Notes: generated by a model from the sequence alone, not told the origin. A DNA stretch of 64,000 nt from Kingdonia uniflora (GCA_014058105.1 JACGCM010000698.1:62001-126000); one strand, 5' to 3'. Counted from the first letter of the stretch, positions 42,187 through 54,256 are shown. Numbers and translations: made by a program.

Positions 42187-42778
42187 TAAGAGCATCTTCA
42201 GCAGTTGAATGTGAGCTTTGACTGTCCGCTGGCCCACTATTTAAAAAAAAGAATACCCAACCCAAACTCAACTCTTCCAGTAGTAGTTGGTGATACTAAC
42301 CGCTACACCATTAATTTACGTACATGACAAAAGCTAGCTAATCTAAAAGTATCTCCAGCAGTTGAGTGTGAGCTTTGACTGCTGGCCTACCATTTCATAA
42401 AAATAAAACCCAACCCAAACTTAACTCTTCCAGCAATGGGTGATGATCTTTATTTAAAAAAAATATTTTTTTTAGTTCGCGGCGATATTTTTTACTCCGC
42501 ACGGTATTTTTTTAATCCGCACAATTATTCATCTCCTCTCACACATTAATAAATACATATTTAATCTTCGCGGTGTTCTTTACTCTGTGCGGTGTTTTAA
42601 ACTCTGCTAAACTCATTTTTTTGAGTGAGCTCCCACACTGGGTTGAGTTCTGGCAACGCCAAGTCATCAACTCACACTCGCTTATCGAGCTGTTGGAAAG
42701 GTAAAAGTGTGGGTTTTGGATTTATTATAACAACGAAATCAGCCCACACCTGAAATTGTAACTGCTGGAGATGCTCTA
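42187..42778. mobile_element. MITE with GAGCATCTCCAGCAG ends and a duplicated left end
   Basis: Left end GAGCATCTTCAGCAGTT (42,190), right end complement GAGCATCTCCAGCAGTT (ending 42,778). Both are flanked by TAA, fitting the 3-bp duplication of PIF/Harbinger elements. The left end plus about 55 bp of flank occurs twice (about 42,136-42,296 and 42,297-42,445), so a ~150-bp segment spanning flank and element was tandemly duplicated after insertion. Confidence 0.7.
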
Positions 42779-42779
42779 A

Positions 42780-44440
42780 TGGTCAACAATTGCCAAATCT
42801 CTAGAAACTTTTTCTCATCAACGATATTTTTGGTGTAAAAAAATAACTTAGATGTTAGTTTCGAGTTTCTATCCCCAACATTTTTTCTGTTATTTTCTAT
42901 ATTTTAAGGTCGGTAACCCCGGGAAAGTTTTCTTGCAATAATGATATTAAAGGGATGGAGGTGTGTGCAAATGTAGGGATGAAAGAAAACCCACATGATA
43001 GGGTGAATAGGAGCTTCATAGTTTGGTATGTGTTTTTTTTTGGAGGTGAGAAATTAGAACATGTTATGTGTCCTTTTGCTTTAAGCCATCATAGATTGGG
43101 AAAAAAAAAATCAATTTTCAGAGAAAGATGTTTACAAGTCAATGTTGTGTGTCTCTCGTGGAAGTCGAGTCACACCAATTGTTTGTACTCCAGGTAAGGT
43201 TTCTTTGTCGACAATATTATTGTGTTCTCTGGTCCCCAAAGCATACGGGACCATCGCAAATTATTTTCTTCTCTCCTTTTCTTCGGAAAAAAATTCGTAG
43301 TATAATGGCCTAGAACCCCTCCTTTGGGAAGAAATCGAAGGTATCCTTGGGAAGAAATCGAAGGTATCCACCGAAACATACCAATTCGTCCCAACATCAT
43401 TGTTAACAAGTGCAACGCGCGTGCAGCTACACGTAATTTATCATATTAAATGATATCTCAGGTTTATTGGTACACCGACATTATGAGATATTTTAATATA
43501 TTTAGGCGGATTAAGTCTTGATTATCATTAACAAATGTAGTGGAAGAACCAATCCTATGTTTTTTTTGGTGTAAAGATGCATGAAGTGGAACTTGGTCAC
43601 AATTCACAAAGTAGTGCACAAACACTACTCTCTCTACCTCTATTATATTGAGTTCCTCTTAACTAGATCCAATAATCTTAACCTTATTATAGAAACGGGA
43701 GAAAAGAAGCATAGACTTTAGGGCATTTTTATCATTATAAAACTTAGTGCAACACCAATGGCATCCAAGATAAGAGGGTCAGGATATAAGAATTAAGAAT
43801 AGCTTTCTTAATAGAGTAGGAGAAAAAAAGAAGATGATATTCTTATGACTATCTCCAACAGAGGAGCAGTTATGCGCTTCGGTTGGAGAAAGAGTTATGT
43901 GTGCTGTACGGTGCGTGCGGTATGGGTGGAGCAAAATTGGTGTGTTTTTTAATATGTGGGAACATTGTATGAATTGCTCCTGTGCTCGAGATGACGCTCT
44001 TACACTTGAATGTCTTTGATGAAGGACTTGAAGCCGAAAAACCCCATGGAACCTTCTTCAAAAAGGGTACTCTAACAGGCTGCAATGTCCCGCTTCATCG
44101 TGGATAGTCTCCACCTTGGTCACGCCCCACATAAAAGTGTAAGGTGTAGGAGGGTGCTAACTGTTAAGTGAGAGGGCAAGCTCACATGGATTTCACCCAA
44201 GACGGGACACATGAAGCTGATTGTACTGCAAGTAAATGAATAGTCCAAACACAGCTCATGATGCTCAAGCCCTAGTAAATCTTCAAAGCCTAAACAAAAT
44301 ATGCGGCCCATGATGCTTAAAGCAGGCCTATTCGTCTCGGATTCCATTCTGGTATTGGGGTTGAGAAACTAGGGTTTATACTTTACAGGGAGTATGGGCA
44401 ACATTTGAAGTTACCCTTTATTTTTTATTTTATTTGGCAG
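42780..44440. other. Region with no recognised gene
   Basis: A few short ORFs (43,128-43,313 plus; 44,085-43,870 and 44,347-44,120 minus) show no known domain. A short repeat (cctttgggaagaaatcgaag / ccttgggaagaaatcgaagg) sits at about 43,320-43,365. Confidence 0.35.
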
Positions 44441-44445
44441 GTAAG

Positions 44446-44570
44446 CCGGTTTTATATAGGGATTCGTAACTCTAAGTTTCTAACACTACGAGGTTTCGAA
44501 ACCCACAACTCCTCTCTTAGTGGAGTGGAGGGTTACAACCACCACTAGGCCAAAACCGAATGGCAAGTCA
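44446..44570 (-). repeat. tRNA-derived SINE (minus strand)
   Basis: On the minus strand TGGCCTAGTGG (44,552-44,542) is a perfect pol III A-box. GGGTTTCGAAACC (44,504-44,492) is a B-box with one extra T, about 40 bp later as in tRNA-derived SINEs. A 3' tail border is not clear. Confidence 0.6.
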
Positions 44571-44584
44571 CCCTCTATTACCAA

Positions 44585-45690
44585 CAAATTTCGACTAAAT
44601 CGATATTGAGCTCAACAATAAGTCGAACCTGAACCTCAGAATCTAATATATAATGAGCATATACATTTCTCAATCAGGACATGATCATGAAAAGTACTGT
44701 ATATATTTGTAAAATATATTTTTGATTAATCAATATCAGGTAGGCTATAAGCATGCAACCTGTTTTGAATCAAAACATAGGGCCCGACTTTTATTTTACT
44801 ACAATGACCTAGATACCCCTATATGTCCCACAATAGGCTCTTTTTTCCAAACATATTTTAGAAATATTTAGTTTTTCATTAACAGCAAAAGATTTGCAGT
44901 GAGAAGTCAAGATGGCTCAATTAAACGTAGTACTTCGAATTATAAAGATAATTCTAGGGTTCAAATATTTTTTTGTTCGGGCTAATCATCGATTACAAGT
45001 TTCTCCGTACCATAAATAATAATAAAAAACAACAAACCCATAGATGTCATAATCATCATCTCTAGGGTTCAAATTGCCACTTCTCTCATCCCTCTCATTA
45101 AAAGCTGCAAAAGACGACCTATGGGAAAACTTTTCTCGCTTTCGTCTTTACCGCCATTATTTTCTTTACTTAGTTGTGTATAAATCCCGGACCAGAACTT
45201 CGCGGGACTTTAGCAAGAGAAGAAACCACATTTATCGTCTCAATTGCTATTACAACGACACAAGTTCTCTCTTTCTAAACAAAATTAGTTTAATGAGCAC
45301 CATTGCCAATTTTGTTTTCACTACTCAAAACCCTAAATTCCCAATGATCTAATCGAATCGATTAAATCCCGAAAACTCGCAATCTTATATAGCCTCAATA
45401 ATCAACTTCTCACGAGCATCCTAGACTATTTGTTGCAGAGAATGACAAAATTGGGGTTTCTCTAGATAATGATGATGATTATGATAATTATTAGTTGGGG
45501 TTGTAGAGGGTTTAAAGGGGAGTGTCTTTGAGGTTAATGCTTTGGATTGTTTGGTGGTGATGTGTTGATGATGCCTAAGGCGTGATGGCAAAACTATTTG
45601 CCTTCCATATCTCAAGCATTGATCTCGACCTTCATACAAACAGTTTGATTTCATAGTCACATGATGTCATAAAAAAGAAGCTGTTACAGA
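44585..45690. other. Region with no recognised gene
   Basis: It contains a 92-codon plus ORF (45,074-45,352) and a 79-codon minus ORF (45,660-45,421) of unknown relation. Neither has a motif. Confidence 0.35.
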
Positions 45691-45699
45691 GAAGAAGAA

Positions 45700-46870
45700 T
45701 CATACCCTTGCTCAGTCGTTGTAAAGACTAGACTCATCAAAACTGTTTTGTAACGTACGTCATTAAGAGTAGATAGTGGTCGCTAAATGGTCAGAATATG
45801 AGACCTATAAATAAGACCAATGAAGAACTAATTAGAAACAAATTTTTTTATCTAGAGAATCAACATAATACTATCAAGAATACTTGCTGTAATAAGTAGT
45901 CACTCCATCAATAACATCCTGATTTTTTAAATCCTCAAGAGAGGTCATGGTTTTTTATGCCTATTCAGATGTTTCCACTTTAAATCTTTTGTATTGGTGG
46001 TTACTTGTTTATTGCTTAGTATTATATTTATCTTTGACATGAGAAACTAAGTTCTAAATCCGAATTTAGGCTCTTACATTTGACGTCGTTTGTGAGAATC
46101 GAAGAATCAGCCACAACTCTCAAATACAGTAGGAGCTAACTATTTTCGAAAAATGTCGAATCCTAGTCGAAACAACCCAGTCTTACAGACAGAAGGAATG
46201 GGCGCAGGAACAAATCAAATGGAAGAATTTCTCGCTACACTTATCTCCGAGATAAAGGTAAACAGTTATAGAATAACAACTCGCAGAGTACGAGTGGCGT
46301 TGAAAATTCTTTAAGGACAACAGATGATAACACAGAAGAACAAAGAGGTGTAGCTCGCTACATTAAGAGTTTAAGCTCGAGACAGGTTATGACCTCACAG
46401 AGGAATTAGCCAGGGAGCTAATGTTCAACTTGATCAAAACCAGGGTAGACCCAAGATAATTATGGTACTTGCTGTTCAACAAGAGGTCGATAAAGGCATC
46501 GTCGACCTCAAACAGGTGGAAGATGTACAAAGGGTAAGGACTCGAATCCCTATGCACGAAAGGCTCAGTGAGGGAAGTGGAGATCACAACCCTATGGAGG
46601 GATGTCTCTAACGTCACACAATCACAACTCAACAGTTTGTTACTTAAGAATATATAGACAAGCGCATTAAAGAGCTTTTGGAAGCCCAAACTCGCACAAG
46701 CAAAAATGTCTTCAGCAGACTACAGAAGAGTCCGATTGTGCAAGATCTAGTAGACAGTAAAGTGCCGCCTACTTTTCTTACGCCAAAGATTTGAAAATAC
46801 AAGGGGACTTCTACTGTCAAACACGTTCAAGAATTCTAAGATTCTTTGGGTTTGCATTCATTGGAAGAAG
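45700..46870 (+). mobile_element. Tat-C left part: 5' LTR and start of gag
   Basis: The LTR (about 45,700-46,077) contains a TATA (gacctaTAAATAag, about 45,803), aatcctcaagagaggtcatg, and ends ..ggctcttaca. It is followed by tttgacgtcgtttgtg, the Tat-type primer region also seen after the Tat-E LTR (tttggcgtcgtctatg). Gag starts at ATG 46,154 (MSNPSRNNPVLQTEG) with broken frames down to about 46,870. There the sequence changes directly into the antisense ORF-a coiled coil, with all of pol missing. Confidence 0.7.
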
Positions 46871-47850
46871 GATCGATTCATTCTTTCGAACAGTTGCGAT
46901 AATCTAGAGGACCTCGTTTAACGCTTTTCTAAGCACCCTAAACCTCTCTTCATCTTTCCTAATGGACTCATCCTTCTCTATTTTTATCTTAGCATATCTG
47001 TCTTGAAGCTCATACAATTCTTTTAAATTTTTCTATGACAAAGATTCATGATGTCTTCTTTCATATTTAGTTCGAGCTATTACCTTATGTGTGCGATTTA
47101 CGGAGTTTCTAGCCCTATTTAATACCTTCTGCAGAGTATTTACAGTTACCCTCAATCGCTCTACATCCTACAGTAGATTACAAATTCTATATTATTCACA
47201 AATTACAATTCAGATCTCCAATAGTTATTCCTTCCATAAATCAAACAGATATTCCCCATATAATATTTAAATCCCACAAACAAATTGATAATTCACAGCA
47301 AAATTGAAATAGATCACATTAACAAAAATGACATGCCAAGAATCTTTTAGTGGACCTTACCTCTTGCGGTGCCACTTTTTTACCAGTAGGTTCAGGAACT
47401 CGAGGTATACTACCCGAAGACTTTGAAAAAAGAGCATTCGCAACGTCCATTGGAGAAGCACCAACATCAGGATGGTTCACCTCGGCATATTCATCCTCGA
47501 CCTCAGAAGGGAAGATGATGTCGTGATATTTGCCCGAGTCCAAGAGTGATGTCATTCTCTGATAGGCCGAAGAAGCGATAAGATTAGATCAGATTGTTCT
47601 GTCCAACCTTAATCGTTTCTACTACCTTCTCCATAACCTTTTGGCACTCCAACAACTGGTGTTACAACTCCAACTTCACCCCTGCTTTCATTTCCTCTAC
47701 CGCTCTATCCTTCTCTTTCTCGAATTTAGTAGTCAACCCATTCAACTGGGCCTTTAAATGGGCGTTCTCTTCAATGTGAGCCTCGACCTTGGGGGAGAGC
47801 TCAAGATGTTCTTTATTTCTCTTTAACAGGAACTGAGACGACTCCTTCAC
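46870..47850 (-). pseudogene. ORF-a of Tat-C, coiled-coil part
   Basis: Minus-strand pieces 47,850-47,662 (HIEENAHLKAQLNGLTTKFE) and 47,555-47,319 (acidic, DDIIFPSEVEDEYAEVNHPD-like) are followed by 47,160-46,880 (DVERLRVTVNTLQKVLNRAR .. LKELYELQDRYAKIKIEKDE). They form a broken coiled-coil protein matching the architecture of Tat-B ORF-a (13,482-14,423). Order of the acidic and coiled segments differs, so introns or rearrangement are likely. Confidence 0.5.
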
Positions 47851-47880
47851 TAGTATAGACAGCTACCAAAGCTACTTAAT

Positions 47881-49104
47881 TCAGAAAGAGTAATACAAAA
47901 CAATATTATAATACAATAACATGTCAAAATGCAACTTTACCCTTGTAACCTGGTCTTGGAAAATTTCCTCGAGCTTCTTTGGGTCATTTTCAGTAAGATG
48001 AAAGTAGCGACTCTCTACCGCCCTGAACTTTGCCACAGCATCAGACCAATTTTGATCACTTTCTTCAAGCTTATGGTTATTCTGCCTGGTCAACGCTGAC
48101 TCATCCTCATCATTAACCTCAGTCTCACCAAATTTACGCTTCTTCAGAACCTCAGCTTCAGTACCTTCCAAAATAGGCAAAGTTAAACCTTCAATCACCG
48201 GTGGAACCACCTTATTGCTCTGCAGAAGCGCTTGGCATGACTTTTTAAACCTACGGAATTTTTGATTAGCACCTGAAGACTCAAGGGGTGGGATATCTAC
48301 CAAATTTGGTACATATGGGTGGTCGAAATCACCAGTGTTTGATGAGGAACTCTTTTTGTTGAGATTCTCCTCTCGACCAACCATCGCTCGCCGCTGGTTA
48401 ACACACTAGACTTTAGGAATCTATGAATTTACCTATTTGTCCCTCGGAATATTTAAATTAATAAGAACTTTTATGAGCACATTATGTTCTCGAGCTACAC
48501 GATCAAATAGACTCGAATCGTCAGGAGTAACAACGGTCTGAGGACCTGCAAGAGGAAACATAAGAAATGATAAGAAGCTCGAACATGTAAAGACATTTAC
48601 TCCTAAAGGTATCAATGGACACTTACTCGGATTAAAATACTTAAATTCTAGCTCGAGTGCTGGTTCATCAAGGACCTGCATACAATTTCCCCTAACCAAT
48701 ACAAGATGGTCGTTCCATGGTCGATCAGCAGAGTCAAAGCCAAAAATAATTGGTCTCGAAGAATAACTATATAAATAATAACTCTTACTGGCCTTTAGAT
48801 ACTTTGTCTTAATTTTTTTTATGAAGTTAGTAGCAACGAACTGCTTCTCAGCACCATTTACTTTCCACCTTTCGTTTAAGTTCTCACATGCCCTCATCAT
48901 TTCGAACACATGACCATTAAGCTATGCGGGGCAACAATATAGCAGATTCATGACCCATTTTTGAAAATAAGTCAATGGTACTCTAAGGCCATATACAAAC
49001 TGATTGGTATAACATAAAAAACCATCATTTGGACCAACCTCCATGGACCGGGTATAGTACTCTAGGTCCACATTGTTATGAATTTCCATATCGTTCCTAA
49101 CCTG
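47881..49104 (-). pseudogene. ORF-a of Tat-C, Transposase_28-like part and linker
   Basis: The minus strand reads GFLCYTNQFVYGLRVPLTYF then QKWVMNLLYCCPA, a TAG (48,922-48,924; CAG expected), then LNGHVFEMMRACENLNERW (about 49,030-48,860). It continues SRPIIFGFDSADRPWNDHLV as in the later part of Transposase_28-type proteins. The linker ORF 48,384-47,881 has KKRKFGETEV. The block aligns with Tat-B (15,000-15,341) and the LTR element at 21,195. An acidic N-terminal ORF (49,490-49,269) precedes it. Probably one intron-containing gene. Confidence 0.6.
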
Positions 49105-49134
49105 TTCGTGGCCAGGAACTTAATAGCACTCTTT

Positions 49135-49145
49135 CCCCCCCCCCC
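49135..49145. repeat. Poly-C tract (11 C) in ORF-a of Tat-C
   Basis: Eleven C between the acidic N-terminus and the Transposase_28-like block. It reads as Gly codons on minus and probably breaks the frame. Confidence 0.9.
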
Positions 49146-49268
49146 TTACTGGAAAAACTCCCTAAAACATAAACTTTCTTTTATTATATACCCCCCATTT
49201 ACCTTTCAGTTTCTTTTTATACCTTGAAAACCAATGTCTGCCCCTTCGGATATATAAAAAACTCCATT

Positions 49269-49490
49269 TCACTCATCTTTTCCTCCCTGACTAGCCCCCA
49301 AAGGATCGATCTGAACAAGCGCCGTTTCTACCACCCCTATTAATATATCCCTATTGTCTATAACCTCCTCCTCCATGTTATCACAATTGTCCTCTCGCCT
49401 AGACGAATACGTTTCTTCCGAGCTCGCTGAAACTATAAATTTACTCCTAGGACTTAAGTTCTTAGTATACATACTCGACCTATAATTCAA
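49269..49490 (-). pseudogene. ORF-a of Tat-C, acidic N-terminal part (73 aa)
   Basis: Ser- and Asp/Glu-rich (SSEETYSSRREDNCDNMEEE), like the acidic N-terminus of Tat-B ORF-a. It ends shortly before a frame change and the Transposase_28-like block. It could be the true start (ATG 49,490). Confidence 0.45.
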
Positions 49491-50189
49491 GAAATGGGTG
49501 TTTGTTAAATCTTTCTCTATAGTCCGTTCTAACGGATTGGATTAATAATTACAGCACAGATAAAGCAGTCCTACAAATTTTGGTTTTCCTTAATTACATA
49601 ATTACCCCTATAAATAGCCTTTTCTTCATGTTCATTCAAAATTTTAAGAGGGATTCACAAACAGTTCTTCGTACTTCACTCTAAGCAAAAATACCCCAAA
49701 TTTCCCACAACACACATAATCAACTGCACAATCTAGATTACAGATAAGTTGGGAGCCAAAACCCCCAAATTTACATCCCCAAATTTCACCTTGAAATTAA
49801 AAAACCCCAAATCTACAGTAACCAACTCCCAAATTTCTCAACTACAAACCCATAAAACACTTAATTTGGGAACAAAAAATTCCCAAATATCTCCTAAAGT
49901 CCCAACAAACATAATAAAACCCTGAGCTTCGCATACAAAGAAGTAAAATTATAGAGTTTGTATTACACAATCATAAATCTGTCAGCAAATATACTAATAT
50001 ATACTAGAAGACCGCAAGCCTCCACTTTTATAGAATGTTTAGGAATAAATCTTTGTTTGCGCTGTTCTTTAGAAAAAATCCAACGACCACAAAATTTTTT
50101 GCTCAAAGATTGTGATAGATTCTCTGAAATCAGACACTTTCTCTCTAGATGTTCCTTTCTCAATAATTTTTTCTCTCTCCAAAATTATA

Positions 50190-50240
50190 GAATGCCCTTG
50201 GGAAAGAAAGAGACGACTTTTTATAATCTCTCTCGGTTTT
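50190..50240 (-). promoter_or_regulatory. TATA box of the ORF-a unit in Tat-C
   Basis: On the minus strand cgagagagatTATAAAAagtcg precedes ORF-a by about 700 bp. Tat-D has the matching segment on plus (ggagagTATAAAAactcg, about 54,714), with gatgacgt/gatgtcat repeats upstream in both. Confidence 0.5.
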
Positions 50241-50639
50241 TGAAATGATGGCTCTTTGAAATACATGTCTGCCACCCCTGCCATCTAAATAAAGACATCA
50301 TTTTCACCGCCCAATGACATCATTATTCTTTCTCTCATAAATTCATACTACTGCACTATTCCAGATCCTCTTATTTATCAGTTCATGAAACAACAGTTTA
50401 AATTTTAAAATATTCAACAACTATCCTCGACAAAACAGTTGTCACACCTAAAACACGCCACTATATATAGTACAAGGAAAATAAACTTATATCAAATAGT
50501 TTGAAGATAAATTTGTGCTTATCAAATGAGATCGATTTCATTTGAGAATTAGAATACAGTTGTAAATTACAGAATACTAGATCCTACAAAAAATCCTTTA
50601 TTTACCCAAATCAAACTAGCAACACAACCACAAACATTC

Positions 50640-50960
50640 AAATATAGTTACATTTAAAATAACCAGGATTATTTGGTTCACCACATGGAATTATTTCCCC
50701 ACCCGCTGCTCAATTGTTCTATTCTGCAAGCTTGTCCAGTGTGATCCCCCTCACAATAATTTCTTAAAATGCTATATCAAGGATTAGACTACGAAAAATA
50801 TCACACCAGAAGTGACGAACCAGTTCTACACGTCTTTCCTCCTCATTTAGAGCCTCAAATTGCAATGACCACCTTGATGGTTAATCTACCTTTCACTGCA
50901 TGTTGACGACGTTTGGAATGTGTCCTCACTATGAAAGCCTTAGAGCACTGAACAAGAAGA
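50640..50960 (-). pseudogene. Small accessory ORF of Tat-C, degraded
   Basis: The minus-strand frame with stops reads EALNEEERRVELVRHFWCDI then FRSLILD, and later GGEIIPCGEPNNPGYFKCN. This aligns with the intact Tat-D ORF at 53,888-54,256 (DDEGKRVGHDRLIWCNIFCR; REIILCGELNHRGCFRFN). Confidence 0.55.
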
Positions 50961-51474
50961 TATATGAGGAAGAGAAAGATGAAATATACCCAAGAACCAT
51001 GTCCTCTATATAGCAAAAGAGAAGTAGATTTTTGGAGTCATCAAATCCTTTTGGAAGCATATTTTTGGAACTACATATTTTTGAGAATTAAATTTTTGGG
51101 AAACCCGCCTTTTTGGGAAACAAAATATCCTCCCTACCAATTCAAGCACATGGTAATGTAGATACAATAATATACTAACATATATTCCCCATAACAAGAG
51201 GAAAAATCTTTGACCAAATCGCAGGTAATTATTACCCAAATAGTTCGAGAAAATCCCTACAGTTCGAATATCACAATTTGCATAACAGTACGCATACAAG
51301 TTCGACGCACTTAAATTACAAACTCCAAAAAACATATTCAATAGACAGGAAATGAAAGTATAGTTTTATTTCAATAGTACAGATTACAAATAAGTTTTTT
51401 TTTCAAACATATTTACAACCTATACATTCACACGTATGGGTTTTCTTGAGACAAATAAATGTATTATCTTAATC

Positions 51475-51660
51475 TTCTGCAATCTCTTCTTCCAAGCCAT
51501 AAAGGCAATCCCTGTGCCCAACCTTCAATAAGATGTCGTAATGAAATTGACAAAGCTAGAAGTAGTCCTCACTAGCCTGCTTTTCCTCGATATCACACAC
51601 ACCCTGGTATGTGGGCTCCACTGGTATAATAGCCTAATTCCAGGATTCAGACTTAGCCAT
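51475..51660 (-). pseudogene. ORF-c of Tat-C
   Basis: The minus strand reads MAKSESWN-stop-AIIPVEPTYQGV, EEKQASEDYF, LCQFHYDILL, LYGLEEEIAED. It matches ORF-c of Tat-B ([24 protein letters not shown]) and Tat-D. It starts directly after LTR-like sequence on the same strand (51,661-52,000). Confidence 0.55.
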
Positions 51661-52000
51661 TACACAAGATATACTTAGAACGTTCGAGCACAATAGATAA
51701 CAAACAACAAGATGATTTAGGGTAGAAAACCTCTGAATAGGTTAAAAATCACGACCTCTCTTAAGGATTTTGAGAAAGTGATGGTGATCTTATTGAGGTT
51801 GTTAATCTATTACAATGAGTATTTTGAGAATGTAAGATAACGGAGTGAGAACTTTTTTGTATCGAATGTTTCGTTCTTCATCAATAGTTCCCCAGGTTTC
51901 TTTATAGGTCCTCCAATATGACCGTTTGACGGCCATAAAGTCCCTTAATGATGGACATTACAAAGTGTGTGTGAGATATTCTTTGACCAAATTATGTAAT
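51661..52000 (-). mobile_element. LTR-like sequence in minus orientation (homologous to 45,700-46,077)
   Basis: The reverse complement aligns with the Tat-C 5' LTR through cattaag.., the TATA segment gacctataaa, gaagaac, and caaaatccttaagagaggtc then gtgatttttaacctattcag. The orientation is opposite to the 45.7-kb LTR. It ends at the ORF-c ATG of Tat-C. Confidence 0.75.
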
Positions 52001-52235
52001 GTTCTGATCTTTGTTGTTGTATAACAGCTCTATTGCTGACTGTACGCTTTGCACATATCAAACTATTGGTGCAGAGGTCGAAAGTGATATCTCTAACTGA
52101 GGAAAGTTGGTCATGCCTTTAGTAGTACTTCATGTATACTGATGAGATCGAGAACGAAGCTTTAGTCTGAGATATGAAATAAGCTATTAAAAGATGGCTC
52201 TCAACTAATATCATAAGTGTCGTCAGGGATGAGTG

Positions 52236-52383
52236 GTATTGGTTGAGAAATTTGTGCTGTATAGGTTTCCTGACGTTGTTATTTTATTTCTGATTGTGCC
52301 ATGTGCTCTATTGTTGAGGTTGAAAGTTTGTATGTAGTTTGAAGATGAGGCATGAGCTCGAGATACGGAATAAGCCACTACAA
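52236..52383 (+). repeat. Dispersed repeat shared with 4,847-4,985
   Basis: It shares gattgtgccatgtgctct, gaagatgaggcatgag and ataagccactac with the copy after the Tat-A LTR. It lies between the minus LTR and the Tat-D ORFs. Confidence 0.7.
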
Positions 52384-52599
52384 CCTCCCCCTCTCGGCCA
52401 ACAGTACGAGAAGCATTGTAGGCGAGTTGTGTTGGTTGAGAAGTATCATTAAATGCTGAAGTTAATATCTAAGATTCATTTTCAATGTATATTCATAAAT
52501 TTTGTTGGTGTCCGTTGGGTTTTCTAGAACCAATGACTGCAGTCAAATGTTGTTGCATGGGGAGTCTTTTTGACGTTGGGAATTTAGAGAGTCTGCTTT

Positions 52600-52625
52600 G
52601 AATGCTGATCCGAGTATAAAAGGTA
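52600..52625 (+). promoter_or_regulatory. TATA box before ORF-c of Tat-D
   Basis: The sequence ccgagTATAAAAggtaatctg lies about 75 bp upstream of the ORF-c ATG (52,694), as TATA boxes do before ORF-c in Tat-A and Tat-B. Confidence 0.5.
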
Positions 52626-52693
52626 ATCTGAGTTGAGTGGTAGGAGAAAACCTTCTTCTCTGATCTCTACCTTCTTTGTTTTCTTTGGTAAAA

Positions 52694-53005
52694 ATGGTGA
52701 CGACTAGGACTTAGGCCCGAGAGTCTAGGATTTAGAGGAAGATGGAGGAATTGCGGATCAAGTACTTCGGTTACCAACCGTTGCATTTGCCTACTCCAAT
52801 TCCTGTTTCTCCCACTTTTCATTATATGCCATATGAAGAAGTGATGGAGGTTGGGGATGACCACTTCCAAATGGTACATTTTCATTACCTGTTGACATCT
52901 GAGGCAAAACGTTATAGCGATCTTCGGTTATTGGCGGAGGAAGCTGTTATAACTAAAGAAAGCGGCAAGCATTCGTCCGAGGGAGTCTCGTTGATATCCT
53001 GTTAA
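52694..53005 (+). pseudogene. ORF-c of Tat-D
   Basis: It starts MVTTRT-stop-ARESRI, close to MVKTKSQA of Tat-B. After a second stop it is open from 52,742: LPTPIPVSPTFHYMPYEEVM, then DDHFQMVHFHYLLTSEAKRY and LRLLAEEAV. The P..P.Y/F..M..E....D.F....FHY pattern is shared with Tat-B and Tat-C. Unknown function. Confidence 0.55.
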
Positions 53006-53887
53006 TAACTGGGTCTTGTTGAAGAAATGAGACCTTCCGTCTATCTCTAGCATGCGAGAAGGTTATGAGGATACAAATGATCATTTTCTTTCTTGGACCA
53101 TAGCTCTTTTGCCATGAAGAAGATCTTTCATCTGTAATGTTTGGTTCTAACTTCCCTGAGTCTGGAAGCATGGGATCAAAGTTTAGAATCTGCCTCTTCT
53201 ATTGACTCTTCGTACTAAGAAAAATGTCGAGCTGATACTTTATGTAAATTGAAGTAATCTGTAAAATCTCTGTACTCTTCTGTAAAGTATTTTTTGTAAG
53301 AGAAACTTTCAGACTGGATGAAATATTTGTGTTCTATTATGATGATACTTTATCTTGAGCTTGTTTGTTTTACTTTCTGTTTGTATTATTGGCTTTGGTA
53401 ACATAGATGTTTAGGTATCATAGGTATGAAGAGAAAATGGTAGTAAGAGTTGAGGTAAAATTTAGAGGAGGTCGAGAATGTGATTGAGAGGAACGACTTG
53501 TTGAAAATACCGGTATAGAGGAGGTCAAGCTGTTTATGTGAACTGGATGTCAGATTTATGCGAATTGTGAGACAGGGTTTATGTGTAGTTTTGTGTGCAA
53601 CTGCTGGATTGGTTGTCGTATTGTTTGTTGCCATTTTGATATGTGTATGTATAAAATATGAGGAGATACATTATGATATGGAAACGAAGAGCTGTCATAA
53701 TATTTCTGTAATTGATCTTGAGCTTCTGTCGTTCCGCGAATATTGCTCGAATAATATACTCTTCTGCTGAATCAGTAGGGTAATATCTTCACAAATCTTT
53801 CTGGTGGCTATAAAATCAATAATCGCGGCTGGTATAAGTTGTATCTTCTGCGAGGATAATTGTTCTCTGGAGGTAGTGTGACTAACC

Positions 53888-54256
53888 ATGGTGAGGACTT
53901 GTTCTCAGTTTGCGCGGCGTGCTAAATATGTCGTAGACGATCATTTTCAAATCAAGGTTGCCAAACTTCGTGAGCGCTATTTACATCAATTGCCGTATGA
54001 TGCTGTCTTTCCGGAATGGCCATTAAATCTTGTCAGGCTAGACGATGAAGGCAAGCGTGTGGGACATGATCGTTTAATTTGGTGCAACATTTTTTGTAGG
54101 TCTTTATTGGATCCCAGGGTGCGAGAACTGACTGTTTGGCAGCCCGCACGTGATAAGATCGTGGAAGAGGATGTAAGGGCAGCAAATAGAGAGATAATTC
54201 TATGTGGGGAACTGAACCATCGGGGTTGCTTTAGATTTAACTGGGGAGCTCGGTAA
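53888..54256 (+). CDS. Intact small accessory ORF of Tat-D (122 aa, unknown)
   Basis: An uninterrupted frame MVRTCSQFARRAKYVVDDHF .. WPLNLVRLDDEGKRVGHDRL .. WQPARDKIVEEDVRAANREI .. GCFRFN. A degraded copy is in Tat-C (50,960-50,640), so the frame is conserved in two elements. The protein is mixed charge with no transmembrane segment or catalytic motif. It lies between ORF-c and the ORF-a type TATA (54,714), the place ORF-b holds in Tat-A and Tat-B. A distant relation to ORF-b is possible but not visible. The direction is opposite to Tat-C, so Tat-D is inverted relative to it. Confidence 0.5.
   Translation: MVRTCSQFARRAKYVVDDHFQIKVAKLRERYLHQLPYDAVFPEWPLNLVRLDDEGKRVGHDRLIWCNIFCRSLLDPRVRELTVWQPARDKIVEEDVRAANREIILCGELNHRGCFRFNWGAR

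Noticed and set aside
45074..45352. 92-codon ORF as a host gene
   Set aside because: No known domain, no conserved neighbour, no splice structure visible.
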